Source: Hylemonella sp. (GTDB taxonomy: Bacteria; Pseudomonadota; Gammaproteobacteria; Burkholderiales; Burkholderiaceae_C). Taken from it: a stretch of DNA of 58,106 bases. The stretch is from positions 1-58,106 of the forward strand of contig JAUXVI010000026.1 of the NCBI GenBank assembly GCA_030680575.1, read 5' to 3'. A program made the position numbers and the translations under genes. This document shows, in pieces, positions 8,140-17,973 of this stretch. Numbering within the stretch: the first letter of the stretch is position 1; the number at the start of each line of letters is the position of its first letter. A model generated the notes under the pieces. It did no database searches. It was not told where the DNA came from and was given only the letters and a program-made list of their open reading frames with translations.

Positions 8140-9885
8140 TCAGAAGGTTTCCCACTCGTCCGACTCGGCCGCTGCAGCCTTGGCCGGAGAAGCCGGTTTC
8201 TCAACGGGTTTCGCCGCCGGTTGGCTGGCCGGCTTCTCGGCCGCCGGCAAGGCAACGACCGGTTTGGCGGCCAGCGGCTTGGCCGGCTCGGAGCGCGGCG
8301 TGACATTCATCACCGGACGCTGCGGCATGGCGGCCATGCCATTGACCTTGAACACCGCCACCGCCTGCGTCAGCTGATCGGCCTGTTCACGCATGCTTTG
8401 CGCCGCCGCCGCGCTTTGCTCCACCAGCGCGGCATTCTGCTGCGTCATCTGGTCGAGGTTGGCGATCGAATTGTTCACCTGGGAGATACCGGCACTCTGC
8501 TCACTGGAGGCGGCCGTGATCTCGCCGATCACATCGGCCACGCGGCGCACCGACTGGACGATGTCGTTCATGGTGGCACCCGCATCGGTGACCAGTTGGG
8601 TGCCGGACTCCACCTTGTCGACGGACGTATTGATCAGGCCCTTGATTTCCTTGGCGGCCTCGGCACTGCGTCCGGCCAGGGAGCGGACCTCGCCCGCCAC
8701 CACGGCAAAGCCGCGCCCCTGCTCACCAGCGCGTGCCGCTTCCACCGCAGCGTTCAGCGCCAGAATGTTGGTCTGGAAGGCAATGCCGTCGATCACACCA
8801 ATGATGTCGGAAATCTTCTTGCTGCTGGTGTTGATCTCCTCCATCGTGGAGACCACCTGCTGCACCACCGCACCGCCCTTTTGCGCCACGGTCGAGGCAC
8901 TGGCAGCCAACTGGGACGCCTGGCGCGCGTTGTCGGCGCTGTGCTGCACGGTGCTGGTGAGTTCTTCCATGGCAGCAGCCGTGGACTGCAGGTTGCTGGA
9001 AGTCTGCTCGGTGCGCACCGACAAATCGTGGTTGCCGGTGGCGATCTCGGCACTGGCGGTGGCAATGCTGTCGGTACTCTGGCGCACCTGCTGCACCATG
9101 CGCGCCAGTGATTCATTCATGCGCGCCAGCGACTTCATGAGCGTGCCGAACTCGTCGCCGCGCGAGGTGTCGATGTGGGCACTCAGATCGCCCTGCGCAA
9201 TGCGGGCCGCCAGTTCGTTGGCCTGGTCCAGCGGGCGGCGGATCGAACGGATCAGCACGCCGGCCCCGACCAGAATGCCGATCAGAATCACGAGGACAGC
9301 AACACCGGCAATGCGCACCGTCATGTTGCGGGCCTGCCCCATTTCCTCCGAGTATTTCAACGTCGCGGCCTCTTCCTGCTGCACCAGATCACGCAGATTG
9401 GTCAGGTAGGTGGTCACCGCCGGGTTGTACTGCTCCTTGATGACTTTTTGTGCCTCTTCGCTGTTGCCTTCGGATTTGAGCTGGCTGGCCTTGCCTTGGA
9501 TCTCGAGCATGAGCTTCTGGCTGGCATCGATCTTTTTCATCTGCGCCAGTTCTTCCGGGCTCAAGGACATCGTCTCGATGCTCTTTTGCACCTCGGCCAT
9601 TTTCTTGGCCGTTGTCGCCATCGCGTCGGTAAATGCCTCTTCGATACCAGGATCGAAGGTGGTAATCACGGCACGGGTGCGCACCGCGTTGGTTTCCGCC
9701 AGGCCGGTCCAGACATTGGCTGCCTTCACGCGGTCGCTCAGCGCCTGCAAGGTCACCGTCGTTTCAGCCTGCAGCCTGGCGGAGCGAACCGCAGCAAAAC
9801 CAATCAGCATCGCCAACGAAAGAACGATCGCACTCACCGCCAGCCACAATTTCGTGGCAACACTCATATTCTTGAAATTCATCAT
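8140..9885 (-). CDS. methyl-accepting chemotaxis protein with WETF tail
   Basis: This 581-residue chemoreceptor has an N-terminal membrane helix (about residues 10-30), a periplasmic four-helix-bundle ligand region to about 190, a second membrane helix ([18 protein letters not shown]), a HAMP domain and the long cytoplasmic signalling coiled coil. The hairpin tip includes [20 protein letters not shown], which contacts CheA and CheW. The last residues are SDEWETF, matching the xWETF pentapeptide that recruits CheR and CheB. AAGGA precedes the two adjacent ATGs at 9885 and 9882. The ligand is not predictable. A proline/alanine-rich linker carries the tail. No che genes are in the window. Confidence 0.95.
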   Translation of the reverse strand: MMNFKNMSVATKLWLAVSAIVLSLAMLIGFAAVRSARLQAETTVTLQALSDRVKAANVWTGLAETNAVRTRAVITTFDPGIEEAFTDAMATTAKKMAEVQKSIETMSLSPEELAQMKKIDASQKLMLEIQGKASQLKSEGNSEEAQKVIKEQYNPAVTTYLTNLRDLVQQEEAATLKYSEEMGQARNMTVRIAGVAVLVILIGILVGAGVLIRSIRRPLDQANELAARIAQGDLSAHIDTSRGDEFGTLMKSLARMNESLARMVQQVRQSTDSIATASAEIATGNHDLSVRTEQTSSNLQSTAAAMEELTSTVQHSADNARQASQLAASASTVAQKGGAVVQQVVSTMEEINTSSKKISDIIGVIDGIAFQTNILALNAAVEAARAGEQGRGFAVVAGEVRSLAGRSAEAAKEIKGLINTSVDKVESGTQLVTDAGATMNDIVQSVRRVADVIGEITAASSEQSAGISQVNNSIANLDQMTQQNAALVEQSAAAAQSMREQADQLTQAVAVFKVNGMAAMPQRPVMNVTPRSEPAKPLAAKPVVALPAAEKPASQPAAKPVEKPASPAKAAAAESDEWETF

Positions 9886-9968
9886 GTCCTTGACTACTCC
9901 CCTGAAAACGACAAGTCATTCTATCGACGCAAAAAGTCGGTTCTGAATGTGAACCACCCGCAAAATCA

Positions 9969-10457
9969 TCATGGGTCTGCCGGCAAGCGCTCAATGGCTT
10001 GCTCACGCACGGCTTTGAGCGGGTACGCACCAAGCAGGTGCGGCGCAATTTCAGTCAGGGGCACCAGGACAAAAGCGCGCGCCGCCATGCGCGGGTGCGG
10101 AATCGTCAGGGTCGGGCTGTCCAGCCGGAGGTCGTCATACAGCAGGATGTCCAGATCCAGCGTGCGCGGTGCGTTGAGATACGGCCGCTCACGGCCGGCC
10201 GCCAGTTCCAGGCCTTGCAATTCGGTGAGCAGGACGTGGGGGCTCAACGTGGTGGTCACTTCTGCCACCGCATTGATGTAGTCCGGCCCGCTGGAATCGA
10301 TCGGCGCGGTGCGGTACAAGGACGAAGCCCGCACCAGACGGGTCTGCGGCAGGTGATCCAGAGCCAGCAGCGCCTGCCGGATCGTGCGGCGGGCATCCCC
10401 CAGATTGGCGCCCAGCGCGACGTAGGCCGCGACCGGCCGGGCGTCAGATGAAATCAC
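9969..10457 (-). CDS. folK: 2-amino-4-hydroxy-6-hydroxymethyldihydropteridine diphosphokinase
   Basis: This 162-residue cytoplasmic enzyme of folate synthesis transfers pyrophosphate from ATP to 6-hydroxymethyl-7,8-dihydropterin. Diagnostic segments are YVALGANLGD near the N-terminus, the SSLYRTAPI loop and RTLDLDILLYDD, whose aspartates bind magnesium and ATP. Length is normal for FolK. The ATG overlaps the pcnB stop in ATGA (10454-10457), so the two are translationally coupled. The pcnB-folK order is conserved across gamma- and betaproteobacteria. Confidence 0.96.
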   Translation of the reverse strand: MISSDARPVAAYVALGANLGDARRTIRQALLALDHLPQTRLVRASSLYRTAPIDSSGPDYINAVAEVTTTLSPHVLLTELQGLELAAGRERPYLNAPRTLDLDILLYDDLRLDSPTLTIPHPRMAARAFVLVPLTEIAPHLLGAYPLKAVREQAIERLPADP

Positions 10458-12022
10458 TCGCCCGAATCCGGCGTTGGAGCGGAATCGCCCCCGCTTTTGG
10501 CACCGCCGGAGCGCCGGCGCCGACGCCGCTTCTTCGGCGGCGCCTCACTGCCATCAGCTTCTGTCGGTGGCTCAGGCCTGTCGGTCGCCGGTTTGTCGGC
10601 AGACGGACTGGTGTGCACGCGCGGCGCACGCGTGCGCTGGCGTGACTGCTGCTCTTCGCGCACCTGGTCCACCAGATCCTGGCGCAGGTTGTCATCGGCG
10701 GTGCTGAACTCCTGCCACCAATCGGCCAGCAACTCATCAATCTCGCCGACATCGGCACGCAGGCGCATGAAGTCGAAGCCGGCACGGAAACGCGCCTGCT
10801 CCACCAGACCAAAGGGGGCGCTGCCGACGCGTTTGTCGAAGCGCGGCTGCATCATCCAGATTTCGCGCATGTCAGCGGCCAGCTTGCCGCGGCCAGAGAC
10901 ATCGCCGATGCGGGCGTCGAACACCTCGTCAATCGCATCCTGCAGCGCTGGGTGCGAGTGCTGGCGCTGCGCCATGCGCCGGGCCCAGCCGTCGCGCACA
11001 TCGGCCCACAGGGCACAGGCCAGCAGAAAGCTCGGTGCCACCGGCTTGCCTTCACCGACACGGCGGTCGGTGTCTTGCAGGGCGGCGTTGACAAAGGGCT
11101 GCTCGGCCCGCTCCACGATGACGTCGAGCAACGGGTAGATGCCGCGCGCCAGCCCCAGGGCTTTGAGTTGTGCAATCGAGGCCAGCGCATGGCCGGTCTG
11201 CAGCAGCTTGAGCATCTCGTCGAACAGGCGGCTTTGCGGCACATCGGCCAGCAGTTCGTGCGACTTGACCAGCGGCGCGGCGGTCTTGGCTTCGAGCTTG
11301 AAGCCCAGGGCACTGAGCTTGGCAGCAAAACGCACGGCGCGGATGATGCGCACCGGGTCCTCGCGGTAACGCGTGGCCGGGTCACCGATCATGCGCAGCA
11401 CGCGCTTCTTCACGTCCTTGAAACCGCCGTGGTAGTCGACCACGGTCTGCGTTTCCGGGTCGTAGTACATGGCGTTGATGGTGAAGTCGCGCCGGGTTGC
11501 ATCCTCATTCTGCGGCCCCCAGACGTTGTCGCGCAGCACACGGCCGCTGGAGTCCACGGCATGTTTCATGCCCGCCAGTTCGCTCTTGCTGGTGCGCTCG
11601 TTGCCGGCCACCTGCTCGGCGGCCGCGTTGTCCATGTAGGCACGGAAGGTCGAGATCTCGATCACCTCGTGCTCGCGGCCGCGGCCGTAGACCACGTGCA
11701 CGATGCGAAAACGCCGCCCGATGATGAAGGCACGGCGGAACAGGCCCTTGACCTGCTCGGGCGTGGCGTCGGTGGCAACGTCGAAATCCTTGGGGCGCAA
11801 GCCGACCAGCAGGTCGCGCACCGCGCCACCTACGATATAGGCCTCGTAGCCGGCGTCCTGCAGGGTGCGCACGACATTGAGGGCCCGTTCGTCCACCAGT
11901 TCCGGGTCGATACCGTGCACGGCAGCGCCGATTTCCTCGCGCTTGCCGAACGAGGGCTTCTGGCCGCGGCTGTTGGCCGCAGGCGATTTGCCCAGCAGCT
12001 TGTTGATTATTTTTTTGATCAT
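10454..12022 (-). CDS. pcnB: poly(A) polymerase I
   Basis: This 522-residue RNA nucleotidyltransferase adds 3' poly(A) tails that promote RNA decay. The class II nucleotidyltransferase head has GGAVRDLL and KDFDVATDATP (metal-binding aspartates), then RRDFTINAM and the RNA-binding neck DPVRIIRAVRFAAKL. The C-terminal tail (from about residue 455) is low-complexity and ends in a lysine/arginine block (KKRRRRRR), a likely RNA-binding extension as in other PAP I enzymes. The poly(A) polymerase rather than CCA-enzyme call rests on this tail and on the folK context. It overlaps both neighbours by 4 nt (ATGA), giving a HAD-pcnB-folK operon. Confidence 0.95.
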   Translation of the reverse strand: MIKKIINKLLGKSPAANSRGQKPSFGKREEIGAAVHGIDPELVDERALNVVRTLQDAGYEAYIVGGAVRDLLVGLRPKDFDVATDATPEQVKGLFRRAFIIGRRFRIVHVVYGRGREHEVIEISTFRAYMDNAAAEQVAGNERTSKSELAGMKHAVDSSGRVLRDNVWGPQNEDATRRDFTINAMYYDPETQTVVDYHGGFKDVKKRVLRMIGDPATRYREDPVRIIRAVRFAAKLSALGFKLEAKTAAPLVKSHELLADVPQSRLFDEMLKLLQTGHALASIAQLKALGLARGIYPLLDVIVERAEQPFVNAALQDTDRRVGEGKPVAPSFLLACALWADVRDGWARRMAQRQHSHPALQDAIDEVFDARIGDVSGRGKLAADMREIWMMQPRFDKRVGSAPFGLVEQARFRAGFDFMRLRADVGEIDELLADWWQEFSTADDNLRQDLVDQVREEQQSRQRTRAPRVHTSPSADKPATDRPEPPTEADGSEAPPKKRRRRRRSGGAKSGGDSAPTPDSGE

Positions 12023-12708
12023 GAGTTGAAGAGGTCCAGTATGCGCCAGCCACGCTGGGTGGCCAACAGGCGCAGGCGGTCGTCCGGATTGGTCGCCACC
12101 GGATGGTTCACATTTTCCATCAGCGGCAGGTCGTTGATGGAATCGGTATAAAAAGTGACATCAACATCGTCCTGGGCCAGTCGGCGTGCGACCAGCCAGT
12201 CCGCAAAGCGCTTGACCTTGCCTTCGCGGAAAGAGGGGACGCCCTGGATGTCACCGGTGATCCAGCCCGCGGCATCACGCACCAGCTCGACGGCAATCAG
12301 ATGCTGCACGCCAAAGGCGTCGGCAATCGGCCGCGTGACGAATTCATTGGTGGCGGTGATGATCACCACCTCGTCGCCGGCCTGCCGGTGCTGCTGCACC
12401 AGTTCCCGTGCCTGCGGCCTGATCGCCGGCTCAATGATCTCACGCATGAAGCGTTCGCGCGCCGCCAGCGCCTTCTCCGCCCCCTGCAAGCGCACCGCCT
12501 CGGTGGCAAAGCGCACATAGTCATGCACATCGAGCGTGCCGGCTTGGTAGTGGGCGTAAAACTCGTCATTGCGCCGGGCGAAATCCACCGGATCGGTCCA
12601 CCCGATGGTGATGGTGAAAGTGCCCCAGGAGTAGTCGGAGTCGATCGGCAACAGGGTATGGTCCAGATCGAACAGGGCCAGTTTGGTCTTTTTTGTCATA
12701 GCAGTCAT
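12019..12708 (-). CDS. HAD-IB family phosphatase (SerB-like)
   Basis: This 229-residue HAD-superfamily hydrolase has motif I FDLDHTLL (nucleophile Asp14, general acid Asp16), an alpha-helical C1 cap, motif II IITAT, a lysine in REGKVKRF and motif IV TDSINDLPLM. This places it in subfamily IB with phosphoserine phosphatase-like enzymes. A close group of such proteins sits beside pcnB in Burkholderiales. The substrate is not established from sequence and could be phosphoserine, another small phosphate ester or a phospholipid headgroup. The frame also allows a second ATG at codon 4. The stop overlaps the pcnB start. Confidence 0.9.
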   Translation of the reverse strand: MTAMTKKTKLALFDLDHTLLPIDSDYSWGTFTITIGWTDPVDFARRNDEFYAHYQAGTLDVHDYVRFATEAVRLQGAEKALAARERFMREIIEPAIRPQARELVQQHRQAGDEVVIITATNEFVTRPIADAFGVQHLIAVELVRDAAGWITGDIQGVPSFREGKVKRFADWLVARRLAQDDVDVTFYTDSINDLPLMENVNHPVATNPDDRLRLLATQRGWRILDLFNS

Positions 12709-12790
12709 TGCACCTCGTCGCCAAGATCGCGTGGCATGAGGTAATCCAGTCGGGAAACGCCGTGGAACCGGCTTTGCCGGGCCACTGGCG

Positions 12791-12831
12791 TTGTCCCCCT
12801 GGGGGGAAGCGGCGCCAGCCGCTCAGGGGGG
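12791..12831. repeat. G+C-rich inverted repeat between HAD gene and hda
   Basis: GTCCCCCTGGGGGG, AAGCGGCGCCAGCCGCT and CAGGGGGGC form nested inverted arms: CCCCCTG with CAGGGGG outside and AGCGGC with GCCGCT inside. Similar elements (AGCCCCCTGAGCGG...) are common between Comamonadaceae genes, from memory. It directly abuts the hda stop codon (12832-12834), so it is positioned to act as an hda transcript terminator or stabiliser. The rest of 12709-12831 shows no gene. Confidence 0.6.
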
Positions 12832-13518
12832 CTACTCATTCTCCAGCATCGCCTTGATCAACGGAATGGTGATGGCGCGCTGGGTCTGCAGGGCATAGCC
12901 ATCGAGGTGTTCCAGCAGTTGCATCAGGCTGCCCAGGTCACGGCTGAAACGCGTCAGCATGAAATCCATCACCTCGTCGCTCAGGAAGACACCGCGCTCA
13001 TCGGCGGCCTGGCGCAACACGGCGCGGCGCTCCGGTTCGCTGAGCACCTGCAGCGCATAGACATGGCCCCAGCCCAGGCGGGTGCGCAAGTCCTCGCGCA
13101 GCTTGAGATCGGCCGGCGGCAATTCGCCGGCGGCCAGTACACCCTGGTGCCCGGTCTGGGCATTAACGAACCAGTTGAAGGCCGCATGCTGCTGTACGGC
13201 GGTGTACAGGTGCACATCGTCCATCAGCACCGCGGCCCAGTTTTCGTCGAAGGCCGGTGGCTCGTGTACCGTGGCATCCAGCCAGCCGATGCTGGCCCCC
13301 TGCTCGCGCAAGGCCTCGCGAACCGCCTTCAGAAGATGCGTCTTGCCGCTGCCGCTGCTGCCCCACAGATAGGTCGGCACGGGTGAGCGTTGTGCCCTGT
13401 TGGACTTCTCACCGGTCCACAGTTGCAAATGGCGCAAGGCCGCCTCATTCGGACCGGCAAAAAAGTTGGTCAGTGTCGGACCGGTGGCCAGTCCGATGTC
13501 GAGTGCGATCTGTTTCAT
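12832..13518 (-). CDS. hda: DnaA regulatory inactivator Hda
   Basis: This 228-residue AAA+ protein related to DnaA domain III acts with the DNA-loaded sliding clamp to promote hydrolysis of DnaA-bound ATP after initiation. The N-terminus MKQIALDI supplies a QxxLxL-like clamp-binding peptide. Walker A is GSSGSGKTH (residues 53-61, Lys59) and Walker B is AVLMDDVH. A sensor/arginine region follows in REDLRTRLGWG. It lacks the DnaA DNA-binding domain, which distinguishes it. The start lies 9 nt after the perM stop, so the two are probably co-transcribed. Confidence 0.93.
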   Translation of the reverse strand: MKQIALDIGLATGPTLTNFFAGPNEAALRHLQLWTGEKSNRAQRSPVPTYLWGSSGSGKTHLLKAVREALREQGASIGWLDATVHEPPAFDENWAAVLMDDVHLYTAVQQHAAFNWFVNAQTGHQGVLAAGELPPADLKLREDLRTRLGWGHVYALQVLSEPERRAVLRQAADERGVFLSDEVMDFMLTRFSRDLGSLMQLLEHLDGYALQTQRAITIPLIKAMLENE

Positions 13519-13527
13519 CTGAAGCTC

Positions 13528-14610
13528 TCAACCCCGGTACAAACCGCTACCCAGATAACTGACACGCATGCGCCGCACTGCTACCAGCAGCACGGCACTG
13601 GCCGGCAGAGCGATCAGCACACCGACAAAACCGAACAGCTGACCAAAGGCCAGCAAGGCAAAGATCACCACCAGTGGATGCAGGCCGATGCGCTCGCCCA
13701 CCAGCCGCGGCGTCAGAAAAAAGCTCTCGATCAGTTGCCCCAGCCCATAGACCACGACCAGCATCACGATGACCTTCGAGAGCCCGTCGCTGACGGCAAA
13801 TTCGAGCAAACCTGCCAACGCCGCCAGCACCAGACCGAGCCCGAAACCCACATAGGGCACAAAGATCGCCAGGCCGGTAAAGATGCCGACGGGCAGCGCC
13901 ACATCCAGCCCGAACAGGCTCAAGGCCACGCTGTAATAGACCGCCAGAATCAGCATGACCAGCAACTGGCCGCGCAGGTACTGGCCCAGTACATCGTCCG
14001 ACTCGGCCATGAAGCTGTCGTAGCGGCCGCGCAGGTGCGGTGGCACCAGTTCGGTCACACGCGCGACGAAGCGCTTCCAGTCCAGCAGCAGGTAGAACAG
14101 GGCCACCGGGATCAGGATCAGATTGCCAAACACCGTCAGCACCACGCTGCCACCGATCTTGAGCGAGGCCAGCAGCGAGCCCAGGGTCTCTTCCAGGTTG
14201 GCATTGAGGTACTTCATGAGCGCCGGCTTGATCGTCGCCAGATCGAGCGAGAACTTGATGCCGAAGGGCGCCAGCAGCGGCTGGAGCCAGCCATCGAGCC
14301 GCTCCAGCAGCACGGGCACCTGCTCGCGCAGCTGCGGCAACTCCTTGGCCAGAATCGGCACCATCAGCAATGCCACGCCCAGCAAGACCAGCAGGAGCAG
14401 CAACTCCACCAGCAACACCGCCACGAAGCGCGGCATCCGACCACCGGCCAGGGTATCGAGCCGGTCTACCAGTGGTGTGAGTGCATAGGCCAGCACCGCC
14501 GCCACCACAAAAGGCGTCAGCACCGGCGTCAGTAACCACAGCGCCAGCGCCAGCAAAACCGCCATGGCGGTCCAGGCAGCGGTACTTTTTTGGGTGGGGG
14601 TCAAAGGCAT
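13528..14610 (-). CDS. AI-2E/PerM family transporter
   Basis: This 360-residue polytopic membrane protein is of the AI-2E transporter (PerM/YdiK) family. It has two to three N-terminal membrane segments, a soluble amphipathic region (about residues 105-200), then five closely packed helices including FVPYVGFGLGLVLAAL and the family signature VYGLGQLIESFFLTPRLVGERIGLHP. Family members export quorum-signal AI-2 or sodium/protons, and the substrate here is unknown. The ATG at 14610 was chosen from the family start. The reading frame is open far upstream but that part is antisense to purM. Divergent from purM, with hda downstream. Confidence 0.88.
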   Translation of the reverse strand: MPLTPTQKSTAAWTAMAVLLALALWLLTPVLTPFVVAAVLAYALTPLVDRLDTLAGGRMPRFVAVLLVELLLLLVLLGVALLMVPILAKELPQLREQVPVLLERLDGWLQPLLAPFGIKFSLDLATIKPALMKYLNANLEETLGSLLASLKIGGSVVLTVFGNLILIPVALFYLLLDWKRFVARVTELVPPHLRGRYDSFMAESDDVLGQYLRGQLLVMLILAVYYSVALSLFGLDVALPVGIFTGLAIFVPYVGFGLGLVLAALAGLLEFAVSDGLSKVIVMLVVVYGLGQLIESFFLTPRLVGERIGLHPLVVIFALLAFGQLFGFVGVLIALPASAVLLVAVRRMRVSYLGSGLYRG

Positions 14611-14637
14611 ACGGGAGATGGAGGGGGACGAAACCCT

Positions 14638-14643
14638 TAAAAT
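14638..14643 (+). promoter_or_regulatory. candidate -10 element for purM (TAAAAT)
   Basis: CCTTAAAATCAGG stands about 50 nt before the purM ATG in the divergent purM/perM gap. TAAAAT is a frequent -10 form in Burkholderiales. No good -35 hexamer is visible at 16-18 nt, so this is tentative. Confidence 0.35.
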
Positions 14644-14694
14644 CAGGCAAATTCTATCGGGGTCTGCACCCATTGCCGCATCCCGCCACCTTCC

Positions 14695-15738
14695 ATGACC
14701 ACATCCAACAGCTCCACCCCCCTTTCCTACAAAGATGCTGGCGTCGACATTGACGCTGGCGACGCCTTGGTCGAACGCATCAAGCCGCTGGCCAAAAAGA
14801 CCATGCGTGAAGGCGTGCTGGCCGGCATCGGCGGCTTTGGCGCCCTGTTCGAAGTGCCGAAGCGCTACCAGGAACCGGTGCTGGTCTCCGGCACCGACGG
14901 CGTGGGCACCAAGCTCAAACTGGCTTTTGAGTGGAACATGCACGACACCGTGGGCATCGACCTGGTGGCCATGAGCGTGAACGACGTGCTGGTGCAGGGT
15001 GCTGAACCGCTGTACTTCCTCGACTTCTTCGCCTGCGGCAAGCTGCATGTGGACACCGCGGCCGCCGTGGTCGGCGGCATCGCCAAGGGTTGCGAACTCT
15101 CCGGCTGCGCCCTGATCGGCGGCGAAACCGCCGAGATGCCCGGCATGTACCCGGACGGTGAATACGACCTGGCCGGCTTTGCCGTCGGTGCGGTCGAGAA
15201 ATCCAAGATCCTGACCGGCCAGAGCGTCAAGCCCGGCGACGTGGTGCTGGGCCTGGCCTCCAGCGGTGTCCATTCCAACGGTTTCTCGCTGGTACGCAAG
15301 TGCATCGAGCGCGCCGGCAGCAGCCTGCCCGCCACGCTGGACGGCAAACCCTTCAAGCAGGCGATCATGGAGCCGACCCGCCTGTATGTGAAGAACGTGC
15401 TGGCCGCGCTGGCCCAGCACCCGATCAAGGCGCTGGCCCACATCACGGGCGGCGGCCTGCTGGAAAACATTCCGCGCGTGCTGCCCGAAGGTACCGCCGC
15501 CAACCTCAGATCAGGCAGCTGGCCGCAGACTGAACTGTTTGCCTGGCTGCAAAAGACGGCGGGCATCGACGACTTCGAAATGAACCGCACCTTCAACAAC
15601 GGCATCGGCATGGTGGTCGTGATCGATGCCGCCGAAGCGGCCGCCACGGCGCAAACATTGCGCGACGCGGGTGAAACGGTGTTCGAAATCGGCGTCATTG
15701 CTGCACGCGGCGACGGTGCGCCGGTCGTCGTCGCCTGA
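14695..15738 (+). CDS. purM: phosphoribosylformylglycinamidine cyclo-ligase
   Basis: This 347-residue AIR synthetase carries out step five of purine synthesis, ATP-dependent closure of FGAM to aminoimidazole ribotide. It starts [20 protein letters not shown], the classic PurM N-terminus, followed by the glycine-rich [42 protein letters not shown] and [14 protein letters not shown]. Length is normal. It stands alone, divergent from perM. An MFS gene follows 27 nt later and may be read through. Confidence 0.97.
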   Translation: MTTSNSSTPLSYKDAGVDIDAGDALVERIKPLAKKTMREGVLAGIGGFGALFEVPKRYQEPVLVSGTDGVGTKLKLAFEWNMHDTVGIDLVAMSVNDVLVQGAEPLYFLDFFACGKLHVDTAAAVVGGIAKGCELSGCALIGGETAEMPGMYPDGEYDLAGFAVGAVEKSKILTGQSVKPGDVVLGLASSGVHSNGFSLVRKCIERAGSSLPATLDGKPFKQAIMEPTRLYVKNVLAALAQHPIKALAHITGGGLLENIPRVLPEGTAANLRSGSWPQTELFAWLQKTAGIDDFEMNRTFNNGIGMVVVIDAAEAAATAQTLRDAGETVFEIGVIAARGDGAPVVVA

Positions 15739-15765
15739 CGCGCTCATCGCTGCCGCAGGCGTCCT

Positions 15766-16950
15766 ATGCCTGAAAAAGCCACGCCCCAGCGTCTGCCAGC
15801 CGGCATCTGGGCGCTGGGCTTCGTCAGCCTGCTGATGGACATCTCCTCTGAGCTGATCCATAGCCTGCTGCCGGTCTTTCTCGTTACCGCCCTGGGCGTG
15901 AGCATGCTGACGGTGGGCCTGATCGAAGGCGCCGCCGAGGCCACGGCCCTCATTGTCAAGGTCTTCTCCGGCGCCTTGAGCGACTGGTGGGGCAAACGCA
16001 AACCGCTGGCCGTGCTGGGCTATAGCCTGGGGGCGCTGACCAAACCGTTGTTTGCCCTGGCCACCTCGGCCGAACCGGTGATTGCCGCACGCCTGCTGGA
16101 TCGTGTTGGCAAAGGCATCCGCGGCGCCCCGCGCGATGCGTTGGTCGCCGACATCGCCCCGCCCGCGCTGCGCGGCGCGGCCTTCGGCCTGCGCCAGTCG
16201 CTCGACACCGTAGGCGCCTTTCTCGGTCCGCTGCTGGCCATGGGCCTGATGCTGTTGTGGGCGAACGATTTCCGCGCTGTGTTCTGGGTTGCGGTGATTC
16301 CGGCCTTCCTGTGCGTGGCCCTTCTGGTGTTCGGCGTCCACGAGCCGGAACGCCCGGCCGGCACGGCACGCACCAATCCGATCCTGCGTGACAACCTAAA
16401 GCGCCTGAGCGGGCGCTACTGGTGGGTCGTCGGCATTGGTGCCGTCTTCACGCTGGCGCGCTTCAGCGAGGCTTTTCTGGTGCTGCGTGTCCAGCAGGGC
16501 GGCCTGTCGCTGGCCTGGGTGCCACTGGTGCTGATCGTCATGAACGCCATCTATGCCCTGGGAGCCTACCCACTGGGTAAGCTGGCAGACCGGATGGACC
16601 ACCGTCACCTGCTGGTCTGGGGCCTGCTCCTGCTGATCGCGGCCGACGTGTTGCTGGCCTGGAGCGACCGCGGCCCCATCGTCTGGGCCGGCATCGCGCT
16701 ATGGGGCTTGCACATGGCCATGACACAAGGACTGCTGGCCACCATGGTGGCCGATGTGGCCCCCGCCGACCTGCGCGGTACCGCCTTCGGCATGTTCAAC
16801 CTGGTCAGCGGTCTGGCCATGCTCCTGGCCAGCGTCCTGGCCGGACTGCTGTGGGACCAGTTGGGCGCCCGCTTCACCTTTGCTGCCGGCGCCGGTTTCA
16901 GCCTGCTGGCTTTGCTGTTGCTGGCCTGGCGCCGCCCCGTTGCGACCTAG
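15766..16950 (+). CDS. MFS transporter
   Basis: This 394-residue major facilitator superfamily permease has twelve predicted membrane helices. The loop 2-3 signature appears as GALSDWWGKRKPL, a TM5-like RDALVADIAPPALRGAAFG motif follows helix 4, and this motif is echoed in the second half as VADVAPADLRGTAFGMFN. The sequence resembles drug/metabolite efflux MFS proteins of a group common in proteobacteria, but no substrate can be assigned. It follows purM closely. Confidence 0.85.
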   Translation: MPEKATPQRLPAGIWALGFVSLLMDISSELIHSLLPVFLVTALGVSMLTVGLIEGAAEATALIVKVFSGALSDWWGKRKPLAVLGYSLGALTKPLFALATSAEPVIAARLLDRVGKGIRGAPRDALVADIAPPALRGAAFGLRQSLDTVGAFLGPLLAMGLMLLWANDFRAVFWVAVIPAFLCVALLVFGVHEPERPAGTARTNPILRDNLKRLSGRYWWVVGIGAVFTLARFSEAFLVLRVQQGGLSLAWVPLVLIVMNAIYALGAYPLGKLADRMDHRHLLVWGLLLLIAADVLLAWSDRGPIVWAGIALWGLHMAMTQGLLATMVADVAPADLRGTAFGMFNLVSGLAMLLASVLAGLLWDQLGARFTFAAGAGFSLLALLLLAWRRPVAT

Positions 16951-16997
16951 CGATCAGTTGGCGCAACCCGGCCAGGGTATATCCGTCACGTTGTTTT

Positions 16998-17014
16998 GCT
17001 ACAAAAACCATAGC
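16998..17014. repeat. 17-nt GCTAT-N7-ATAGC-type site, copy 3 (intergenic)
   Basis: GCTACAAAAACCATAGC lies between the MFS gene and parA. This is the only one of the five copies outside coding sequence, and it keeps the same 17-nt length and orientation. Confidence 0.5.
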
Positions 17015-17090
17015 CGATCACGATAAACAACTGTGGACGCATCCCGGTTTTTGTATCAAACTGTTACTTTCGGCTGTTTATGGAGTTCCC

Positions 17091-17966
17091 ATGCCTGTGA
17101 TTGCCGTGGTCAATCGCAAAGGCGGCAGTGGCAAAAGCACGGTTTCCGCCCATCTGGCTGCCTGGTTGGCACACCAAGGCTGTGCCGTCATGCTGGGCGA
17201 CGTGGACCGGCAGCAGTCGACCCGTGCCTGGCTGCGCCGGCGCAATGCGGCACTCCCTTCCATCGCTCCCTGGACGGTTGACCAAAATGTCTTGCGCGTG
17301 CCCACCGGCATCACCCATGTGGTGCTGGACACGCCTGGCGGCATGCACGGTTTTGAGTTGGCACGCATGGTGATGTTTGCCGATGCCATCCTGATGCCGG
17401 TCTGCAATTCGGCTTTTGACCGCGAAGCCGCCGCCGCCTGCCATGCCGAACTGATGGCGTTGCCGCGTGTTGCCAGCGGCCGCTGCAAGCTGGCCTCCAT
17501 TGGCATGCGCATTGATGCACGCACCCACGCAGCGCAGGTGCTGGGCGATTGGGCAGCTGGCCTGAATCTGCCATTCCTCGGCTCCTTGCGCGAGACCCAG
17601 TTGTATGTGCAGTGCCTGGAGCGTGGCATGACCATCTTCGATCTGCCGGGGCAGAAAACGGCCATCGACGTAACGCAGTGGCAACCGATTCTGGATTGGC
17701 TCAGGCCCATCATGCACCCGGCCTCGGCAGTCCAGCCACCCGCTGAGACACCACCGGCCACGCCCCCAAGCCGGCTCGGAAGCTCCCGCCCCGACAGCCT
17801 GATGCCAGCCCAGGAGTCCATGATCCCGGGTGGCCGCTTCACGGGCGCACAGGTTGAGCGCCGGGTAGAGCGCCAGGAACCTGCGAATGGGATCTTCGGC
17901 CCCGCTCGCCCCGGCGTACTCCAGCCGCGCCAGCAGATCCCGGCCTTCCTGAGACAGACCGGCTAA
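17091..17966 (+). CDS. orphan ParA/MinD-family ATPase
   Basis: This 291-residue protein has a deviant Walker A at residues 9-17 (RKGGSGKST, with signature Lys10 and catalytic Lys15), a DVDRQQSTRAW Walker A' segment and VVLDTPGG as Walker B, all typical of ParA-type ATPases. It aligns by eye with short ParA/VirC1-like proteins to about residue 210. The remaining 80 residues are rich in Pro, Ala and Arg and unrecognised, though their third-position G+C is coding-like. No parB or parS-like repeat is beside it, so a chromosome-partition role is not supported; positioning of another cargo is possible. GGAG at 17082 supports the start. Confidence 0.82.
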   Translation: MPVIAVVNRKGGSGKSTVSAHLAAWLAHQGCAVMLGDVDRQQSTRAWLRRRNAALPSIAPWTVDQNVLRVPTGITHVVLDTPGGMHGFELARMVMFADAILMPVCNSAFDREAAAACHAELMALPRVASGRCKLASIGMRIDARTHAAQVLGDWAAGLNLPFLGSLRETQLYVQCLERGMTIFDLPGQKTAIDVTQWQPILDWLRPIMHPASAVQPPAETPPATPPSRLGSSRPDSLMPAQESMIPGGRFTGAQVERRVERQEPANGIFGPARPGVLQPRQQIPAFLRQTG

Positions 17967-17973
17967 GCAGCGC

